From positions 1 to 34,767 of the forward strand of contig JALSJA010000009.1 in NCBI GenBank assembly GCA_026989615.1: a DNA stretch of 34,767 nucleotides. The letters are read 5' to 3'. Shown one piece after another: positions 31,109-34,767 of this stretch. Both the position numbers and the translations under genes were made by a program. Each line of letters begins with the position of its first letter. Within the stretch, counting starts at the first letter, position 1. The DNA comes from Parvularculaceae bacterium (lineage in GTDB: Bacteria; Pseudomonadota; Alphaproteobacteria; Caulobacterales; Parvularculaceae). Below the pieces are notes generated by a model, which did not search any database, was not told the origin of the DNA, and saw only the letters and a program-made list of their open reading frames with translations.

Positions 31109-31621
31109 TTAAATAGACCCAACAAAGTCTAACCCGCGTTTCAGGCCTTTATCGTCCATGCCATAGCCCACGAGGAAATGTTCTGGCCCTGCTTCAAAGG
31201 CGGCAAAGTCGGCGGTGATGTTGGCGGCGCGGCCGGTTTTTTTGTCGACGGCAACGCAGGTTTTCACATCTTTGACATCGCGGTTCAAAAGCATGTCCTT
31301 GGCATAATAAAGACTGCGCCCGCTATCGAGCACATCATCCACCAGCAAGATGCGCTTGCCTTCCACCGGGTGGGTAAAGTCTTTTATCAGCTCCACAACC
31401 CCGGAAGAAAAACGGTCAGTGCCGTAAGAGGCAAGCTGGACAAAATCAATTTCCGGGTCGCCCCCATGGCGGGTGATGGCGCGGGCTAGATCAGCGCCAA
31501 ACATGAAGCCACCCGTTAAAACAGGTGCCAGCACAAACGGGCCATCATAAAAGCTCGCAATTTGCTTGCCCAGCTCGTCGACCCTTTTGGCGATCTCTTG
31601 TGTTGAAAACAAAACCTTCAT
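31109..31621 (-). CDS. hpt: Hypoxanthine (hypoxanthine-guanine) phosphoribosyltransferase
   Basis: The enzyme converts hypoxanthine or guanine plus PRPP to IMP or GMP in purine salvage. The 170 residues carry the PRPP-binding motif RILLVDDVLDSGRSL, the flexible-loop SYGTDRFSSG, PVLTGGFMFGADLARAI and VGYGMDDKGLKRGLDFVG near the C-terminus. The start MKVLFST at 31621 follows AAGGGGTAG; the frame is open up to 31723, but that extension overlaps no conserved sequence. It lies 110 bp downstream of the zinc-ribbon protein gene on the same strand; in many alphaproteobacteria hpt is close to ftsEX and this zinc-ribbon gene, as here. Confidence 0.95.
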   Translation of the reverse strand: MKVLFSTQEIAKRVDELGKQIASFYDGPFVLAPVLTGGFMFGADLARAITRHGGDPEIDFVQLASYGTDRFSSGVVELIKDFTHPVEGKRILLVDDVLDSGRSLYYAKDMLLNRDVKDVKTCVAVDKKTGRAANITADFAAFEAGPEHFLVGYGMDDKGLKRGLDFVGSI

Positions 31622-31731
31622 GAAGCTACCCCTTGTTAAACCCGCAAATGTAATTCTTTTCTGGTAACGCTCACCGCTGATCCCTTGGCTAAAGCCAAGG
31701 GGCGCGGCCCTGCCAAACAACAAAACCCCTC

Positions 31732-33192
31732 TTATTCCGTAGCGGGTTCTTTCTCAAGGGCGGGCTTTTGCTCAAGAGCAATGGGGGCAGGCTCATTGTT
31801 GCCGGACCAGCCGCCTGTCATGCTTTCCATAAAAAATTGCTGGCGCTCTTCGGCGCTCACCGGCAGGGCCATATTATCCGGCGGCACCAGAGTCAGTTTC
31901 ACCCGGGCAACACCGTCCGGGGCCGGTGCGCGCGACAGGAAGGGCGTTTCCATCATGGGTAGGAGCTGGCGCGATTGCGGGGCAAATTCCCACGCAGCCA
32001 GCAATACATTGCGGGCATCATAGGCTTCGGCGCGCAGCATGGGCGCGGCCAAGGCTGTGTCGCCCTCATGGCGTATAGTGCCGCGCAATTCGATAACCGG
32101 ACCGCCCGATGACATGGCATAACGGTGCTGGGTCGAGATGATTTTCACCGGATAAATCTCCGGCTGATAAAGGCCGAGCGCGGCGTATAGGCGCTGGCTG
32201 CCCGGCGCATAGTCCATAATCTGCCCACGGAAGATATAAGCGCCAGCCATCATGCCAACAAAAACCCCGGCCCATGCCATCCAGCCAAGCGCTTTTATGG
32301 GGGTCAGCCGGCGGCGGGCCTGACGGCGGGTATGCTCGCGAAAATTATCGACCGCATCATCGCCGGGGGTATAAACAAAGGGGGTCGGTTCTTCCGGCTC
32401 TTGCGGTTTTTCTGCCGTCTGGCCGCGTTTGATTTCCGGCAATGCGATAACCGGTATTTTAATCGCGGCAATGCTTTTCATGGCGATATGTGCCGAACGG
32501 GTCAGCACATTACCCAATGTGGTAAAGGCCGATCCGGCATCTTGCGCGAGGGCCTGTAATTCCTCGGCTTGGCGCGCGGCGTTCGGATCATGGGGAACAA
32601 TCGCCGTGCCGGTTTTTGTGCCGTCCTGCATTTCTGCTTCGGCCGTGCCGGGGCCGCGTTCGGTCAGCGCATCTTCCAGCGCTTGCAATTCCCGATGGAA
32701 GGGCGAATTGCTGGCGCGCTCTTCGGCCTGACGAATGGCCTGCACCTCGGCTTCAATCTGTTCCCAATCGGCCTCTTCAATATCCGATCCGGATTCTGGC
32801 GCAAACTCTTCTTCTGGTGCGGTGGATAAATCCTGTTCGCTGACAAAGTCATTTTCATAAATATCGCTCACCGGATCGCCATCATTGAGATAGGCAAGAG
32901 CGGTGGTACCGTCAAAGCGCGGCGCCTGTCGGGGGCTGTGTTGAAAATCCTGCGTTTGAAAATCCCGCCTGCGGGCACCAGCCAAAGAGGTGTGGGGAAG
33001 GGATTTTCCGAATTGGCGCGATCTGCCGCTTTGGGCATCCGGGTCCAGCGGCGTTAACATTTCTATCGGCACTGGTGATGGCACATACCAGCTTTCCGCG
33101 CAGGCAGCGCAGCGCACAGAGCGCCCGCTTGTGGGAATGCAGGCATCGTCAATGGCGTAATTGGTCTGGCAGTGGGGGCAGGTGACGATCAT
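31732..33192 (-). CDS. MJ0042-type zinc-ribbon membrane protein (DUF3426-like C-terminus)
   Basis: The 486-residue protein starts with an MJ0042/zinc-ribbon finger (C5, C8, C28, C31 in TCPHCQTNYAID and VRCAACAESW). A long acidic, low-complexity linker follows (about 50-285), then one membrane helix (ALGWMAWAGVFVGMMAGAYI, about residues 300-320) and a periplasmic beta-rich domain (EIYPVKIISTQHRYAMSSGG, PVIELRGTIRHEGDTALAAP) that resembles DUF3426. The role is unproven; its fixed position divergent from ftsE in alphaproteobacteria suggests an envelope or division link (inference). It is probably transcribed with hpt. Confidence 0.85.
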   Translation of the reverse strand: MIVTCPHCQTNYAIDDACIPTSGRSVRCAACAESWYVPSPVPIEMLTPLDPDAQSGRSRQFGKSLPHTSLAGARRRDFQTQDFQHSPRQAPRFDGTTALAYLNDGDPVSDIYENDFVSEQDLSTAPEEEFAPESGSDIEEADWEQIEAEVQAIRQAEERASNSPFHRELQALEDALTERGPGTAEAEMQDGTKTGTAIVPHDPNAARQAEELQALAQDAGSAFTTLGNVLTRSAHIAMKSIAAIKIPVIALPEIKRGQTAEKPQEPEEPTPFVYTPGDDAVDNFREHTRRQARRRLTPIKALGWMAWAGVFVGMMAGAYIFRGQIMDYAPGSQRLYAALGLYQPEIYPVKIISTQHRYAMSSGGPVIELRGTIRHEGDTALAAPMLRAEAYDARNVLLAAWEFAPQSRQLLPMMETPFLSRAPAPDGVARVKLTLVPPDNMALPVSAEERQQFFMESMTGGWSGNNEPAPIALEQKPALEKEPATE

Positions 33193-33338
33193 GACATTGC
33201 CTCCCTGTCACAGACAGAATCACACCATATTGCGGGCAAAACTGCCCCTTGCATGGATGATGCGGCTTTGGGCATAACAGAGGCAGGCAAAGCAGGACGC
33301 CGTGCCTTTCGCAATGTTGTTACAGGAGTGCCCATAGG

Positions 33339-34115
33339 GTGGTCATTGCACAAAGCCATAAGCAAAGATCGGTTCTCGTTAATTTCGAGAATGTCGGCCT
33401 TAGCTATGATGGCGTCAGCGAAACATTGCGCGATGTGAATATGGTCATTCGCGATGGCGATTTCCGCTTTCTCACCGGCCCGTCCGGTGCCGGTAAAACC
33501 TCGCTGATGCGGATGATCTATCTGGCGCAAAAGCCCTCTAACGGTCGGCTGACCCTGTTTGGCGAGGATATTAGCCAATTGCCCCGCGACCAATTGCCCC
33601 TGATGCGTCGCCGCATCGGCGTGGTTTTTCAGGAATTTCGCCTGCTGGAGCATCTGACCGCCTTTGAAAACATAGCCCTGCCCATGCGGGTACAAGGCGT
33701 TAACCAAAATGAATACGCACAAGATGTAACCGAATTGTTAACCTGGGTCGGTCTGGGGGACCGCGTTAACGCTTTGCCGGAGACCCTTTCCGGGGGTGAA
33801 AAGCAACGTGTGGCCCTTGCCCGGGCGCTGGTATCCAAGCCGGATCTGATTTTGGCCGACGAGCCCACTGGCAATGTCGACCCGATTATGGGCGAGCGGA
33901 TTATGCGCCTGCTGGTGGAATTAAACCGCCTCGGCACGGCGGTTATTGTGGCGACCCATGATCTGACACTGGTGCGGCGCATGAAAAAGAATATTCTGCG
34001 CCTGAAAGATGGCCGTCTCAGCCTCCATGGCCCCTTAAAAGACACGACCCCGGTGACAGGGGCTGAAGCCTCTTCGCGCGCTGCAGGCAATGAACGCTCG
34101 GCTCTGGGGGCATGA
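33339..34115 (+). CDS. ftsE: Cell division ATP-binding protein FtsE
   Basis: FtsE is the cytoplasmic ATPase of the FtsEX complex, which controls septal peptidoglycan hydrolases during division. The 258 residues hold Walker A GPSGAGKT (47-54), the Q-loop VVFQEFRLLEHLTAFENI, the ABC signature LSGGEKQRVALARAL, Walker B LILADEPTGNVD and the switch ATHD. The VVFQEFRLL and ADEPTGNVDP sequences are FtsE-typical. The C-terminal tail after KDGRLSLHG is a variable extension. The start is GTG with GGAG 10 nt upstream. ftsX begins 4 bp after the stop, so the two form an operon; the zinc-ribbon gene is divergent. Confidence 0.97.
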   Translation: MVIAQSHKQRSVLVNFENVGLSYDGVSETLRDVNMVIRDGDFRFLTGPSGAGKTSLMRMIYLAQKPSNGRLTLFGEDISQLPRDQLPLMRRRIGVVFQEFRLLEHLTAFENIALPMRVQGVNQNEYAQDVTELLTWVGLGDRVNALPETLSGGEKQRVALARALVSKPDLILADEPTGNVDPIMGERIMRLLVELNRLGTAVIVATHDLTLVRRMKKNILRLKDGRLSLHGPLKDTTPVTGAEASSRAAGNERSALGA

Positions 34116-34119
34116 AGCC

Positions 34120-34767
34120 ATGAGTGCCGACACTCAAAATGCCAGACCATCAAGGCGAAGGCCGCTTTTGCCGGAAGCGGGGGCCGCCGGTGCGCCGCTG
34201 ATGACGGTAATCGCGGTCATCAGCTTTCTTGCCTGTCTGGCGCTGGCCGGGTTTTTCTTTGTCCGTCAGGCAGCGCAGCAATGGACCAGCGATTTATCCG
34301 GCTCGATAACGGTGCAAATTGTTGGCGACAGTCCGTCGGTGATTGATCGTGATATTGCGGCGGCAGAAAATATTTTGCGGGCCACCAGCGGGGTTGAGGA
34401 GATCAGGGTTTATTCGCTGGAGCAAAGGCGCAAATTATTGGAGCCATGGCTCGGCAAGGGCCGGGTCAGTGACAGCCTGCCGGTGCCGGGCATTATTGCG
34501 GTCGAGGTCAGTCCGGCCTTGCGCAAGGATTTGTCCGGTCTGCAAGCAGATCTGGCCAATCGGGCACCGGGGGCGCGCCTTGACGATCACGGGGTGTGGA
34601 ATGACAGCCTTTCAGCTTCGGCGCGCACCGGGCAGGCTTTAGCCTTTGGCATTTTCCTGTTGATTATGGTGGCTGCCTGCGCGGTCATCATCTATGCGGC
34701 GCGGGCGGGGCTGGCTGCCAATAAGGAAATTATCGATGTCCTGCATCTGGTCGGCGCGAGCGATGAA
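34120..34767 (+). CDS. ftsX: Cell division protein FtsX, N-terminal part
   Basis: FtsX is the membrane partner of FtsE. The gene runs off the window; 216 codons are present. The protein has a basic cytoplasmic N-terminus (RPSRRRPLLPEAG), a first helix (LMTVIAVISFLACLALAGFF), the periplasmic domain with SGSITVQIVGD and SGVEEIRVYSLEQRRKLLEP, a second helix (GQALAFGIFLLIMVAACAVI) and the FtsX hallmark EIIDVLHLVGASDE at the edge. The ATG at 34120 is 4 bp after the ftsE stop. An overlapping ATGA at 34112 is out of frame. Translation is likely coupled to ftsE. Confidence 0.95.
   Translation, partial: MSADTQNARPSRRRPLLPEAGAAGAPLMTVIAVISFLACLALAGFFFVRQAAQQWTSDLSGSITVQIVGDSPSVIDRDIAAAENILRATSGVEEIRVYSLEQRRKLLEPWLGKGRVSDSLPVPGIIAVEVSPALRKDLSGLQADLANRAPGARLDDHGVWNDSLSASARTGQALAFGIFLLIMVAACAVIIYAARAGLAANKEIIDVLHLVGASDE

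Noticed and set aside
1-34767. tRNA or rRNA genes
   Set aside because: No cloverleaf with a GTTCRANYC-type arm or rRNA-like block was recognised by eye in the intergenic regions; a dedicated tRNA scan would be decisive.

Overview
The window looks like chromosome of a moderate-GC alphaproteobacterium. The pointers are a Usg-family protein, a divergent phaR/phaB pair, the ftsE-ftsX / MJ0042 zinc-ribbon / hpt neighbourhood, a NifU-like scaffold gene overlapping yidD, and dispersed palindromic repeats resembling the RIME elements of Rhizobiales. The exact order cannot be fixed from sequence alone. No rRNA, tRNA, CRISPR array, transposase or prophage gene was seen; both window ends cut through genes (nnrS on the left, ftsX on the right).

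Layout. 1-2.6 kb: the end of an NnrS membrane protein, a 33-bp tandem palindromic repeat, a MATE exporter and a small PH-like membrane protein. 2.8-12.2 kb: housekeeping genes (folE, cysS, a DUF1993 protein, a 2OG-Fe(II) oxygenase-like protein, a NifU-like scaffold, yidD, a secreted YbjN-like protein, an AidB-type acyl-CoA dehydrogenase, thrS). 12.2-19.7 kb: an envelope polysaccharide block with an O-antigen ligase-like protein, two GT2 glycosyltransferases, two overlapping ArnT/PMT-type membrane glycosyltransferases and a small membrane protein. 20.2-21.9 kb: a PAS-GGDEF-EAL protein with a degenerate GGDEF site. 21.9-23.6 kb: phaR and phaB. 23.7-28.2 kb: two secreted proteins of unknown function, gloB, a SAM methyltransferase and a HisC-type aminotransferase. 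28.2-31.1 kb: an accessory, repeat-rich and partly AT-rich stretch with a 5'-eroded DUF559 gene, usg, an orphan acidic protein behind a G10 tract, and a CPBP intramembrane protease. 31.1-34.8 kb: hpt, the zinc-ribbon protein and the divergent ftsEX operon.

How genes work together. The GT2 at 18.3 kb resembles polyprenyl-phosphate-sugar synthases, and the two PMT-type enzymes beside it use such lipid-linked sugars; with the O-antigen ligase they suggest LPS/lipid A or other envelope glycan decoration (inference). PhaR and PhaB belong to polyhydroxyalkanoate metabolism, but phaA and phaC are not here. FtsE and FtsX form the divisome ABC complex.

The most unusual structure is a family of seven copies (six loci) of a two-hairpin mosaic repeat. 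Its termini read TAGAGC/GCTCTA. Three genes stop exactly on a terminal TAG, the MATE gene reads through into a repeat-encoded tail of about 20 residues, and one copy abuts the start of the DUF559 gene, which has no conventional start codon. A second candidate of interest is the orphan gene at 29.7 kb: a 10-G run lies between a possible -35 and a weak -10, an arrangement known from phase-variable promoters elsewhere, and the gene converges on an intact CPBP protease.
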